Shown in pieces: positions 16,951 to 24,995 of a DNA stretch of 44,843 nt. This DNA is from Burkholderiales bacterium (GTDB taxonomy: Bacteria > Pseudomonadota > Gammaproteobacteria > Burkholderiales > Casimicrobiaceae). Within the stretch, counting starts at the first letter, position 1; each line of letters opens with the position of its first letter. Below the pieces are notes generated by a model. That model worked only from the letters and a program-made list of their open reading frames with translations. It was not told the DNA's origin and did no database searches. The DNA is taken from assembly GCA_017989135.1 (NCBI GenBank), contig JAGNQL010000007.1, positions 1 through 44,843 on the forward strand. Direction: 5' to 3'. A program made the translations under genes and the position numbers.

Positions 16951-18164
16951 GCGCGCATCGCCTGAGCCGGGTCTAGTCGCGCGGCGCGACGCGCTGGCGC
17001 GATGGCTGCGAGCGTGCCGCACACGGTAGCCGCCGCGCAGGCCACTATCAAAAGCTGTGCGGTCAGATCAATCGGAAACAACACACCGCCATCCGGCCCG
17101 CGCACAAACACGCCGAACGCGAAGACCAACAGCGCCGCCAGCGCAGCGCCCAGTGCCGACCCTACAAAGCCCACTAATGCGCCTTGCAACAAGAAAACGC
17201 GTGTCATTTGCCCGCGCGACGCACCCATCGCGCGAAGTATGCCGATCTCTCGCGTTTTTTGCACGACCGCGACCACGAGTACGCTGGCAATGCCCAGCAT
17301 CACCACAATGGATACGAAGAGGCGAATGATGGCGGTACTCGCGGATTGTGCGGAGAGCGCGCTAAGCAAAGAGCCATTGGTGACCATCCAGCTCTCAACC
17401 GTGAGCGGCGTGATGCGCGCGAGTTTTGCTGCGACTTCGTTCGCCGTAAATACGTCGCGAATTCTGGTTTCGATGGAGGTGACGCCGCCCGGCAGCTCCA
17501 GCATGTTTTGCGCGGTATGTAGCGGCAAGTAAACCGCGCGACGGCTGAGGTCGCGGTTACCCAAATCAAGCGTGCCGGAAATTTGGAAACGTTCGCTGTT
17601 CGCGCTTGATGTGCCAGTCGTGATGCTTATTCGGTCGCCCACTGTGGCGCCCAAATCCTTCGCCAGTTCGGTGCCGACCAGCACGTCGCCCGGCTCTAGG
17701 CGTAGCGTGCCAGCGACCAGCTTGTCACTGAGGTCAACGATGCGGTCATAGCGCGCTAGATCAACGCCAAAAATTGTGACCGCATTGCGCCCTTCGCCGC
17801 GTAACGCAATCGCCGCGCCGGACGCCAAAGGCGACACCGCCACCACGCCAGCCACCGCCTCGTAGGCAGCAATTACTTGTTGCCAATTTTCAATTGAGCG
17901 CAATTTGCGAGGGGCTGTTTGCACGACGGCTATCGCACTGTCTGAAGCCTCTGATTGCACGCGAGCGGCCGGTTCGATGGGCTTTGAGACGATGTGCGCC
18001 TGCGCGCCCAGCGTGCGCCGAAACGTATTGGTTTGCAAGCCCGTGACCAGCGCCGAGATGAACACAATCACGGCGACGCCGACCATCACGCCGCCGACGA
18101 TCAGCGCCGATTGTGTGCGGCCTTCGCGCAAGAAGCGCAGCGCTAGTTGAAGTTCAAATCGCAT
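16947..18164 (-). CDS. ABC transporter permease, FtsX/MacB superfamily
   Basis: This 405-residue permease has an N-terminal helix (about 20-42), a large periplasmic domain (about 45-270), and three further helices (about 280-305, 325-350 and 370-392). This is the four-helix topology of the MacB/LolCE/FtsX superfamily. Visible motifs are QKTREIGILRAMGAS in the cytoplasmic coupling loop and the C-terminal ARRAARLDPAQAMRA. It starts 13 bp after the membrane-fusion gene and overlaps the ATPase gene by 4 bp. The substrate is unknown; no TolC-like outer-membrane factor lies nearby. Confidence 0.92.
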   Translation of the reverse strand: MRFELQLALRFLREGRTQSALIVGGVMVGVAVIVFISALVTGLQTNTFRRTLGAQAHIVSKPIEPAARVQSEASDSAIAVVQTAPRKLRSIENWQQVIAAYEAVAGVVAVSPLASGAAIALRGEGRNAVTIFGVDLARYDRIVDLSDKLVAGTLRLEPGDVLVGTELAKDLGATVGDRISITTGTSSANSERFQISGTLDLGNRDLSRRAVYLPLHTAQNMLELPGGVTSIETRIRDVFTANEVAAKLARITPLTVESWMVTNGSLLSALSAQSASTAIIRLFVSIVVMLGIASVLVVAVVQKTREIGILRAMGASRGQMTRVFLLQGALVGFVGSALGAALAALLVFAFGVFVRGPDGGVLFPIDLTAQLLIVACAAATVCGTLAAIAPARRAARLDPAQAMRA

Positions 18165-18177
18165 TACGTCGGCCGCG

Positions 18178-19443
18178 TTACTGCGCGGGCATTGGCATGT
18201 CCACGCCCTTGGCGCGTGGCGCGGGCGCCGCCTCTACCGCACGAATGCGTTGGCCTGCGCGGATGCGCTCGTCGATCACCACCTGATCGCCCGCACTCAA
18301 ACCAGAGACAATTTCTACGCGTTGCAGCGAGCGAATGCCGAGCTTCACGTCCACCTCTTGCGCTGCACCCGAGCGCGCGACGACCACATATTTGCGGTCC
18401 CCCGCTTCGCGTAACGCAACGCCCGGAATCGTTAACGCATTTTGCTTTTGTGCGACCATCACTTCCACGGAAACCGTCATGTCGTCGCGCAAAAATGCCG
18501 GGGGTTTTGCGACGCGTAAACGCGATTCAACGGTGCCGCGGGTGACGTCCACGGAGGGCGCGAGATAAATGAGTTCCGCGTCGAACTTATTGTCCGGAAA
18601 TGCATCTGCCGAACCCGTTGCACGCATGCCCTCGCGTACGAGCCCGAGATTTTTCTCATCTATCTGCGCGATCAAACGCGTCTCTCCGGTCATCGCGAGC
18701 GTAAGCAATTTTCTCCCCGGCTGCGCCACGTCACCCACCTCCACGCTGCGCGCGATGATGCGGGCGTCAGCCGGCGCAACGATGCTGGTTTGTTCGAGCT
18801 TCGCGTTCACAATTTGCAGCGCGGCTCGGGCTTCCTTCACTCTGGCTGCGGTGGCTTGCGCTTCCGCGCCTCCGCGCGTATTCGCCGTGGCTTGTGCGGT
18901 GGCTTGCTGGAATGCGGCGCGTGCGCTCGCTGCGGCGCGCTCTACGTCTTGCAGCTTGGCGTCGCCGATGAAACCCTTGGCATGCAGCGCTTTAGTTCGC
19001 TCAAAATCAGCGTTCGCGTACTCCATGTTCGCGCGGCTTTGCGCGAGCGCTTGCGAGGCCACCGGTCCCGCGAGTTCGAACTGTGATTTCAGTCGCGCAT
19101 CCGCCGTCACAATCGCGGCTTGTGCCTGCGCTTGTTGCGCGCGCAGATCGTCGTCGTCCAGCGCGATCAGGCGTTGTCCCGCCTTTACGGAATCGCCCTC
19201 GCGCACGAGGACTTTTTCGACACGAGCGGTCAGCGTTGCCGCGAGATCCGTACGCGCCACACTCGACACACGAGACGAAAAAACGAGTGAATGTTGAATG
19301 GGGCCAGATGTAACGGTCGCGACTTCAGCCGCTGTACCACGCCACCAAAAAATTGCCGCGATGCTCGCTAACGCCGCCAGCGCGATGACCACCAGAATCC
19401 ACCGCTTCGGCCGCTTCGTGCCCGTCTGTTGCCACCATGCCAT
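18178..19443 (-). CDS. Membrane-fusion (periplasmic adaptor) protein of ABC exporter
   Basis: This 421-residue protein has an N-terminal membrane anchor (about 14-34). A split lipoyl domain follows, with VEKVLVREGDSVKAGQRLIALD in the first half and SIVAPADARIIARSVEVGDVAQPG in the second. Between them lies a long Ala/Gln-rich hairpin (about 100-205), as in MacA/HlyD adaptors. Beta-barrel and membrane-proximal domains complete the C-terminus (LRDDMTVSVEVMVAQ, VVARSG, GLSAGDQVVID). It leads a three-gene operon with the permease and ATPase. Homology supports MacA-like tripartite efflux; the substrate is not readable. Confidence 0.92.
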   Translation of the reverse strand: MAWWQQTGTKRPKRWILVVIALAALASIAAIFWWRGTAAEVATVTSGPIQHSLVFSSRVSSVARTDLAATLTARVEKVLVREGDSVKAGQRLIALDDDDLRAQQAQAQAAIVTADARLKSQFELAGPVASQALAQSRANMEYANADFERTKALHAKGFIGDAKLQDVERAAASARAAFQQATAQATANTRGGAEAQATAARVKEARAALQIVNAKLEQTSIVAPADARIIARSVEVGDVAQPGRKLLTLAMTGETRLIAQIDEKNLGLVREGMRATGSADAFPDNKFDAELIYLAPSVDVTRGTVESRLRVAKPPAFLRDDMTVSVEVMVAQKQNALTIPGVALREAGDRKYVVVARSGAAQEVDVKLGIRSLQRVEIVSGLSAGDQVVIDERIRAGQRIRAVEAAPAPRAKGVDMPMPAQ

Positions 19444-19496
19444 GTCGTACTGCCTGTTTTGCTGAGCACTAAACGCCCAACGTTACGCTGTTTTCA

Positions 19497-19775
19497 TCAG
19501 TTGTCGCTTGATTTGCCGCCAAACAATGCATCAAAGTCGTCTGCCGCGTTTGATTTTGTGGCCCTGCCAATGCGCTTTCCGGAAAACGCCTCTTCGATTT
19601 TGTCCTCGAAAAAACTGTTCGGCGACGGCGAGGCCATGAGTTGGCGATACGTCTCCGGCGAAACGGACTTGTATTCAAAGACGTCGCCATTGATGAATTC
19701 GATCTCCATTGTGCGCGAGCGCTCGTCGTAGCCGGCGGCCCGGAGTTTGCTGGATTTGAGGGGTTTGCGATCCAT
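19497..19775 (-). CDS. KTSC-domain protein
   Basis: This is a 92-residue protein. The N-terminal 65 residues match the KTSC domain, including SSKLRAAGYDERSRTMEIEF, then NGDVFEYKSVSPETYRQL and SPNSFFEDKI. This domain resembles the C-terminal part of some lysyl-tRNA synthetases; its function is unsettled. A basic, acidic-ended tail (GKRIGRATKSNAADDFDALFGG) follows. The start at 19775 (MDRKPLKSSK) is preferred because the longer frame to 19808 would extend into the adjacent repeat element. It lies 53 bp upstream of the exporter operon in the same direction. Confidence 0.85.
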   Translation of the reverse strand: MDRKPLKSSKLRAAGYDERSRTMEIEFINGDVFEYKSVSPETYRQLMASPSPNSFFEDKIEEAFSGKRIGRATKSNAADDFDALFGGKSSDN

Positions 19776-19789
19776 GGCGAGGATTATGC

Positions 19790-19955
19790 CTAGGGAAACG
19801 CTGAACAAATCGGCACCGGCATCGCATCCTTGTTTTGGGCGAACTTCTTCGCCGAAAATACTCGCAATAGCTCGCTATTGCTGCGTTTTTCGTCTCGAGT
19901 TTCATCCCAAACCAAGGCGCGCTGACCGGCGTCGCTTTATTCAGCGTCTCCCTAG
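19790..19955. repeat. 166-bp element bounded by inverted repeats CTAGGGAAACGCTGAA
   Basis: The left end CTAGGGAAACGCTGAAC matches the reverse complement of the right end (ATTCAGCGTCTCCCTAG) at 15 of 17 positions. Inside lies a perfect 8-bp-arm hairpin GCAATAGC-TC-GCTATTGC at about 19864-19881, plus CCGGC/GACCGG pairing. There is no coding frame of note. The layout is that of a non-autonomous miniature element (MITE-like). It lies between the KTSC gene start and repeat copy 3. Confidence 0.65.
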
Positions 19956-19997
19956 TGCGCGTGAACCGACGTCGCGTCGAATCCGGCGGATTGCATT

Positions 19998-20119
19998 TAT
20001 GGCTTTATGGCGCGAGCGACCGCCAGGTGGTCGTTTGGGGAAAATTGAACCTATAGTCGACTTATAGAAATTATTGCCTATAACGACCGCCTGGCAGTCG
20101 TTAAAGCCGAAAAGCTGAT
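19998..20119. repeat. 122-bp intergenic inverted repeat, copy 3 of 7
   Basis: The left arm CGACCGCCAGGTGGTCGTT and the right arm AACGACCGCCTGGCAGTCG are close inverse copies of each other. The centre is CTATAGTCGACTTATAG. The outer ends are TATGGCTTTA and GAAAAGCTGAT. It starts 5 bp beyond the corA stop codon, and the 166-bp element lies 42 bp on its other side. Confidence 0.85.
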
Positions 20120-20124
20120 AACGA

Positions 20125-21153
20125 TTACACCCAGCGAATCTTCCTAAAAAACGCCCACAACGCAGCGCCGCCGACAACCATGAGCCCGAGCGCGAGCGGG
20201 TAGCCGTAACGCCACTCAAGCTCCGGCATGTTCTTGAAATTCATGCCGTAAATGGTGCCGACGATGCTAGGCACCATGAGGATCGCGCCCCAGCCCGCGA
20301 GCTTCTTCGTGACTTCGCTTTCGGCGAGCGTAATGAGAGATAGGTTTGTTTGCGTCGCGCTGTTTTCCATGTCGCGCAGACTGTCGAGCGCTTCATCAAT
20401 GCGCATTACATGATCGAGCACATCGCGGAAATACGGCCGCAGCGGCTCGCTAAAAATCGGGTGCTTATGCGTCAAAAGCCGGCCACACACTTCCACCAAC
20501 GGCGTCACCGCGCGGCGCACACACATGGTGTCGCGCTTTAAGGCGTAGAGCATTTCGGCGGCCGCACGGCGATCCGTCTTTGCCTCAAAAATCGTCTCTT
20601 CAATTTTGTCGAGTCGATCTTCCAGCGCGTCGGCCTCGGGAAACAAGCGATCTACGACGGTATCGATCAACCCGTGCAGCACTGCACCAGGGCCAAGCGC
20701 TAGAAATTCGGGTTCGCGCTCAAGCTCGGCGCGCACGCTTTTGAAGCCGATCTCCGCGCGATGACGAACAGTGAGCAAGAAATGTTCGTTGCAATAAATG
20801 TGTAGCTCGCCGTCGATAAAGTCATCACCGTGCTGCTCGATCGTGTGCAAAACGACGAACAGCGTCGCGCCGTATTCCTCGATTTTCGGGCGCTGCGAAC
20901 CACGGTTGGTGTCTTCGATGGCCAGCTCGTGTAGATTGAATTCCTCCTGCATCTTGGCCAGTATTTCTGGCGTCGGCTCGAACAGTGCCACCCACACGAA
21001 TGCGCCGGGTGGCTGGGTCGCCGCGAGAAAATCACTGATGGCTTCGACCTCCATCGGCGCTTGGCGTTTGCCGTGCACATAGGCCGCGCAGTCGATAATC
21101 ATCGTGGACTTTGGCGTGGGTGTCGCGGTTGCGGTGGCAATTTCAGCGGTCAT
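20125..21153 (-). CDS. corA: CorA-family magnesium/cobalt transporter
   Basis: This 342-residue divalent-cation channel has an N-terminal cytoplasmic alpha/beta domain (ELAIEDTNRGSQRPKIEEYG, then LTVRHRAEIGFKSV). A long stalk helix follows, then two C-terminal helices joined by the signature YGMNF (about residues 303-307); the first helix is GWGAILMVPSIVGTIYGMN. The C-terminal basic tail FFRKIRWV fits the family. The first 17 residues are Thr/Ala-rich, so the true start could be the Met at residue 18 (MIIDCAAY). It is transcribed alone and is divergent from the histidine-phosphatase gene, with 30 bp between the starts. Confidence 0.93.
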   Translation of the reverse strand: MTAEIATATATPTPKSTMIIDCAAYVHGKRQAPMEVEAISDFLAATQPPGAFVWVALFEPTPEILAKMQEEFNLHELAIEDTNRGSQRPKIEEYGATLFVVLHTIEQHGDDFIDGELHIYCNEHFLLTVRHRAEIGFKSVRAELEREPEFLALGPGAVLHGLIDTVVDRLFPEADALEDRLDKIEETIFEAKTDRRAAAEMLYALKRDTMCVRRAVTPLVEVCGRLLTHKHPIFSEPLRPYFRDVLDHVMRIDEALDSLRDMENSATQTNLSLITLAESEVTKKLAGWGAILMVPSIVGTIYGMNFKNMPELEWRYGYPLALGLMVVGGAALWAFFRKIRWV

Positions 21154-21183
21154 AAAGCGAGCATTTTCAGAGAGTGGGTAATT

Positions 21184-21768
21184 ATGCGTCGTGCGTTTGT
21201 TGTTGGGTTGTGGGCCGTGCTGTTGGCGGCTGCGTCGAGTTGTGCGACCGCGGCTTCACTCTTGTCCGAAGAGGCAGCGTCGTCTCTGCTGAAGCGTGGC
21301 GGCGTGACGCTCTTGCTTCGACATGGCCAAACCGAGCCCGGCTTGGGCGATCCGCCGGGCTTTCGCCTCGACGACTGTAGCACTCAAAGAAATTTATCCG
21401 GCGCAGGGCGCGAAGCGCTTCGCGACATGGCTGCGCGGAACGTGCACCGCGGCATCGTGTTTGAGCGTGTGTTCACGAGCGCATGGTGCCGCTGTCGCGA
21501 CACAGCGAAACTGCTGGCGACCGACGCGCGCACAGTGAACGATTGGCCGGCGCTGAACTCGCAGTTTGCGGGGAATCCCGTGGACGCAGAGAGCAACACA
21601 CAAGTCGTGGCTCGCGTTCGTGCTGTGCCGACGTCGGAGCGCTGGCTGATGGTGACGCATCAAGTCAACATTACGGCGCTAACCGGTGTGGTGCCGTCGA
21701 TGGGCGAGGGTGTGTTGGTCACGCGCGCAGCGAGCGGTCTGCGGGTGCTCGGTGTGGTGCGGCTTTGA
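21184..21768 (+). CDS. Exported histidine-phosphatase superfamily protein
   Basis: This is a 194-residue protein. The start at 21184 gives a signal peptide (MRRAFVVGLWAVLLAAASSCATAAS). The catalytic RHG motif is LLRHGQTEPG, the second active-site part is FTSAWCRCRDTAKLL, and the second His is in MVTHQVNITALTG. The superfamily uses a phospho-His intermediate. The CSTQRNLSGAGREAL segment is typical of the periplasmic branch found in proteobacteria. A longer frame from 21061 overlaps corA and has no support. The physiological substrate is unknown. Confidence 0.85.
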   Translation: MRRAFVVGLWAVLLAAASSCATAASLLSEEAASSLLKRGGVTLLLRHGQTEPGLGDPPGFRLDDCSTQRNLSGAGREALRDMAARNVHRGIVFERVFTSAWCRCRDTAKLLATDARTVNDWPALNSQFAGNPVDAESNTQVVARVRAVPTSERWLMVTHQVNITALTGVVPSMGEGVLVTRAASGLRVLGVVRL

Positions 21769-21831
21769 GTGTGTACCCGATGGGATTTGATCCTGTCGCG
21801 CCGATGTAGGCGGCTGTAGCAAAATAGGCCA

Positions 21832-23655
21832 ATGGCTACCGAAAAGACTTCCCCGAACGTGTCCACTCCCACCAACGCCGGGTCTGGCCCACCCGCCGCG
21901 GACCGCGCGCTCACGTTGGACTTTGTGCTGCGAGAGATGGCGGCTGATGGATTGGTGGATCGATCACTCATCGACGGCCTGCGCGATACCGCAAAGTTTC
22001 GCAGCTACGATCATCCGCTGACCCTCATCGCAGAGCAAAAGTGGCGCAGCGAAAAAGCGCCGAAACGTCTGCTCACGCTCGAAATGCTGTCCGAGTGGCT
22101 AGCGGCCAGACTCAAGGTGCCGTATCTGCACATTGATCCGCTGAAGGTGGACTTTGCGGCGGTGGGTTCGGTGATGAGCTCGAGCTATGCGAACCGTTAT
22201 CGCATCTTGCCCGTCGCGGTGACGCCGGATTCGGTGACGGTGGCGACCAGCGAGCCGTTCGTTCGCTCGTGGATTCCGGAGCTGTCGAACTTGCTGCGTC
22301 GACGCGTGGAATTGGTGTTCGCCAACCCGCTGGATGTGAAGCGCTACGTTGCCGAATTCTTCGCGCTCGCGCAGTCCGTGCGTCGTGCGCAGGAAAAGGC
22401 CTCGACCGACGACAAGAGTGCAATTTCGTCGTTCGAGCAATTGGTGCAGCTCGGTGCGCAGGGCGGCGCAGCCCCGGACGCCAACGATCGCCATATCGTT
22501 CGCATCGTCGATTGGTTGTGGCAGTACGCGTTCGAACAGCGTGCGAGTGATATTCACATCGAGCCGCGCCGAGACTCAGGCGTGGTGCGCTTTCGTATCG
22601 ATGGCGTGCTGCATCAGGTCTATCAAATTCCGCCCGTGGTACTCACCGCGATGGTGAGTCGCGTGAAGCTCCTGGCGCGCATGGAAATCGTTGAGAAGCG
22701 CCGCCCGCAAGACGGTCGCATCAAGACCGTGACGCCTGAAGGCCAAGAAGTTGAACTGCGCGTCGCGACGATGCCGACGGCGTTCGGTGAAAAAATTGTC
22801 ATGCGTATTTTTGATCCCGAAGTGCTCTTGCGCGACTTCCGCGATCTCGGGTTTAGCGATGACGATTTGTCGCGCTGGGAGACCATGATCGCCCGCGCGC
22901 ACGGCATTATTTTGGTGACCGGGCCGACCGGTTCCGGCAAGACGACGACACTGTATTCCACGCTCAAGACGCTCGCCACACCCGAGGTGAACGTGTGTAC
23001 CGTCGAAGACCCGATTGAGATGGTGGAGCCTGCGTTTAATCAGATGCAAGTGCAACCTCAAATCGGTGTGGACTTCGAGAGCGGCGTGCGCACGTTGATG
23101 CGGCAAGATCCCGACATCATCATGGTCGGCGAGATTCGTGATTTGCCTACCGCGGAGATGGCCGTGCAGGCGGCACTGACGGGGCATTTGGTGCTCTCCA
23201 CTTTGCACACAAACGATGCACCGACGGCAATCACCCGATTGATCGATCTGGGCGTGCCGCCGTATTTGGTGAACTCAACGGTGATTGGGGTGATGGCGCA
23301 GCGCTTGGTGCGCACGCTGTGCGCCAATTGCAAAGCGCCGGCCGAGCCTTTGTCTGACGAACAATGGGCCGCATTGACTAAGCCGTATCGTGCGACGCGG
23401 CCTAGCATTACGTACAAAGCCGTGGGTTGTTTGGACTGCCGCATGACGGGCTACCGTGGTCGCGCGGGTTTGTATGAAGTGATGACGATGACGCCGGAAC
23501 TTCGGAAGCTCGTGGTAGCGGGCGCAGGTATGGACGAGCTGCGCGAGCAGGCGTTTCGCGATGGCATGAAGCCGCTTCGTGCGTCAGGTGCGCACAAAAT
23601 CGCGACAGGTTTGACGACGGTCGAAGAGGTGGAGCGCGTGGCACCACCGGTGTGA
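21832..23655 (+). CDS. GspE/PilB-family secretion or pilus ATPase
   Basis: This 607-residue protein has an N-terminal MshEN-like region (about 30-170; VPYLHIDPLKVD, NRYRILPVAV). The type II/IV ATPase core has Walker A GPTGSGKT (364-371), the Asp box YAFEQRASDIHIEPR, Walker B DPDIIMVGEIRD and the His box LSTLHTND. A zinc-binding four-Cys motif is formed by LCANC and CLDC. It should power type IV pilus assembly, type II secretion or a MSHA-like pilus. No other pilus or secretion gene is in the window, so the system it serves is elsewhere on the chromosome. A long Ser/Pro-rich N-terminal tail (about 1-24) precedes the fold. Confidence 0.92.
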   Translation: MATEKTSPNVSTPTNAGSGPPAADRALTLDFVLREMAADGLVDRSLIDGLRDTAKFRSYDHPLTLIAEQKWRSEKAPKRLLTLEMLSEWLAARLKVPYLHIDPLKVDFAAVGSVMSSSYANRYRILPVAVTPDSVTVATSEPFVRSWIPELSNLLRRRVELVFANPLDVKRYVAEFFALAQSVRRAQEKASTDDKSAISSFEQLVQLGAQGGAAPDANDRHIVRIVDWLWQYAFEQRASDIHIEPRRDSGVVRFRIDGVLHQVYQIPPVVLTAMVSRVKLLARMEIVEKRRPQDGRIKTVTPEGQEVELRVATMPTAFGEKIVMRIFDPEVLLRDFRDLGFSDDDLSRWETMIARAHGIILVTGPTGSGKTTTLYSTLKTLATPEVNVCTVEDPIEMVEPAFNQMQVQPQIGVDFESGVRTLMRQDPDIIMVGEIRDLPTAEMAVQAALTGHLVLSTLHTNDAPTAITRLIDLGVPPYLVNSTVIGVMAQRLVRTLCANCKAPAEPLSDEQWAALTKPYRATRPSITYKAVGCLDCRMTGYRGRAGLYEVMTMTPELRKLVVAGAGMDELREQAFRDGMKPLRASGAHKIATGLTTVEEVERVAPPV

Positions 23656-23694
23656 TTTCGGTGCCAACACGTTAAAAAATATTCGTTACTCGTA

Positions 23695-23809
23695 GCGCTT
23701 GTCGAAGCAAGTGTTGCCACAGATTTACACAGATTCACACGGATTTAGTGGCACTATCTGTGAAATCCGTGTGAATCTGTGGCAAAAAAATGTCTTCGAG
23801 AAGTGCGCG
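23695..23809. repeat. Large imperfect palindrome of the CACAGATT/CACACGGATTT type
   Basis: The right arm at 23763-23785 is the exact inverse of the left arm (23714-23746), except that the left arm carries an extra 10 bases TACACAGATT, itself a near copy of its neighbour. The loop is 16 bases. Outer arms GCGCTTGTCGAAG and CTTCGAGAAGTGCGC extend the pairing with a small bulge. Palindromes with this CACAGATT...CACGGATT wording are widespread between genes in many bacteria. It lies between the GspE-like gene and gnd. The small plus-strand frame across it is an artefact of the repeat. Confidence 0.7.
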
Positions 23810-23838
23810 GATCGCTTTAAGTTTCAGGAGGGAACATT

Positions 23839-24744
23839 TTGCAAATTTCAATCATTGGCCTCGGCCGAATGGGCGCGAACATGGCGCGGCGCTGGGCGCG
23901 TGGCGGCGTGAACGTGGTTGCGTTCGATCAGAGCCCGCAGGCGCGCGCGAGTGCGATTGAGGCGAACATTAGCGCCGTGGCGTCGCTAGCGGAGGCTGTG
24001 ACCGCGCAAGCTTCGCCGCGCGTTGTGTGGCTCATGTTGCCGTCGGGCGAAATCACCGAGTCGACGATTGACGCGCTGTTGCCGATGCTCGCCAAAGGCG
24101 ACCTGCTGGTTGATGGCGGCAATGCGAATTACAAGGACACACAGCGCCGCGCCGTGAAGGCCAACGCGGTTGGCATTGAATACGCAGACGTTGGCGTGTC
24201 CGGTGGCGTGTGGGGTTTGCAGAATGGCTATTGCGTGATGGCTGGTGCGTCCGCGGCGAGCTATGCGCGATTGCAGCCGTATCTCGAAGTGCTCGCGCCG
24301 TCAAAAACGCAGGGCATTGTGCACGCCGGCGCGGTGGGTGCGGGGCACTACGCGAAGATGGTGCACAACGGCATTGAGTACGGCATGATGCAAGCGATCG
24401 CCGAGGGCTTCGCGCTGATGGAAGCGAAGAAGGAATTTGCGATGCCGGTGGCGGATATCGCCGAGGCATGGCGCGACGGTTCGGTGGTGCGTTCTTGGTT
24501 GCTGGACTTGACTGCATCCGCGCTGAAGAAACCGGACGAAATCGCAGCGATCGCGCCGTACGTAGCGGACTCGGGCGAGGGGCGCTGGGCGGTCGAGGCG
24601 ATGGTGGAGCTTGGCGTTCCCGCGCCGGTCACGGCACTCGCGCTCACCACGCGCTTTGCAACGCAAGGTCGCGGCGATTACGCGGCGAAACTCCTCGCGC
24701 AAATGCGCGCGGGGTTTGGCGGGCATGCGGTGAAAAAGTCCTGA
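23839..24744 (+). CDS. gnd: Decarboxylating 6-phosphogluconate dehydrogenase (short type)
   Basis: This 301-residue enzyme oxidatively decarboxylates 6-phosphogluconate to ribulose 5-phosphate. It starts with TTG at 23839, 8 bases after AGGAGG, and has the dinucleotide-binding loop IIGLGRMGANMARRW at once. Further family motifs are VDGGNANYKDT, DVGVSGGVWGLQNGYCVMAG, and the catalytic GAVGAGHYAKMVHNGIEYGMMQAIAEGF with its Lys and HNGIE. The roughly 300-residue length marks the short, often NAD-preferring branch (YqeC/GndA-like) rather than the 470-residue NADP form. It faces the sugar-acid operon and complements the gluconokinase at 30145. Confidence 0.92.
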   Translation: MQISIIGLGRMGANMARRWARGGVNVVAFDQSPQARASAIEANISAVASLAEAVTAQASPRVVWLMLPSGEITESTIDALLPMLAKGDLLVDGGNANYKDTQRRAVKANAVGIEYADVGVSGGVWGLQNGYCVMAGASAASYARLQPYLEVLAPSKTQGIVHAGAVGAGHYAKMVHNGIEYGMMQAIAEGFALMEAKKEFAMPVADIAEAWRDGSVVRSWLLDLTASALKKPDEIAAIAPYVADSGEGRWAVEAMVELGVPAPVTALALTTRFATQGRGDYAAKLLAQMRAGFGGHAVKKS

Positions 24745-24759
24745 GTTCCGAAATGGACC

Positions 24760-24824
24760 GTGGGAGCGAGCTTGCACGCGATTGGCGTGCGCCACGTGAA
24801 AATCGCGGGCAAGCCCGCTCCCAC
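24760..24824. repeat. REP-like inverted pair (GTGGGAGCGGGCTTGCCCGCGAT type)
   Basis: The left unit GTGGGAGCGAGCTTGCACGC is followed, after a short spacer, by its inverse GCGGGCAAGCCCGCTCCCAC. This is the wording of Pseudomonas-type REP sequences arranged as a head-to-head pair. It lies 15 bp past the gnd stop codon, where it could terminate transcription or protect mRNA 3' ends. Confidence 0.65.
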
Positions 24825-24856
24825 AACTTTCGCGCTTTTTGGCACAAGTATCCCTA

Positions 24857-24978
24857 TACAGCTTTTGCGCTCTAACGACTAGCGGGCGGTCGTTTCATGG
24901 GATTTATCGTATTAGTCGATAATACAGAAAAATTGGCTGAAATCGCCGTCTAGCTGTCGTTGGCGCTAAAAAGCTATT
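24857..24978. repeat. 122-bp intergenic inverted repeat, copy 4 of 7
   Basis: The ends are TACAGCTTTTGCGC and GCGCTAAAAAGCTATT, which pair over about 14 positions. The left arm is AACGACTAGCGGGCGGTCGTT. The centre TATCGTATTAGTCGATA is itself a hairpin. It begins 17 bp beyond the stop codon of the enolase-superfamily gene. Confidence 0.85.
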
Positions 24979-24995
24979 AGGTGGACGCTTCGGTC

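Noticed and set aside
16243..19443. Assignment as the Lol lipoprotein-sorting system (LolCDE)
   Set aside because: The ATPase is LolD-like, but a membrane-fusion protein heads the operon and there is one permease, which fits MacAB-type export better.
19776..19808. N-terminal extension of the KTSC protein (starting MFSVSLGIILA)
   Set aside because: These codons come from the end of the 166-bp inverted-repeat element; the domain begins at MDRKPLKSSK.
22576..23208. Minus-strand frame of 210 codons
   Set aside because: It is opposite the GspE/PilB ATPase core and is His/Arg-rich without any domain pattern.
23699..23911. Small plus-strand frame reading across the palindrome before gnd
   Set aside because: It is made of the repeated CACAGATT palindrome and overlaps the real gnd start, which has a strong ribosome-binding site.
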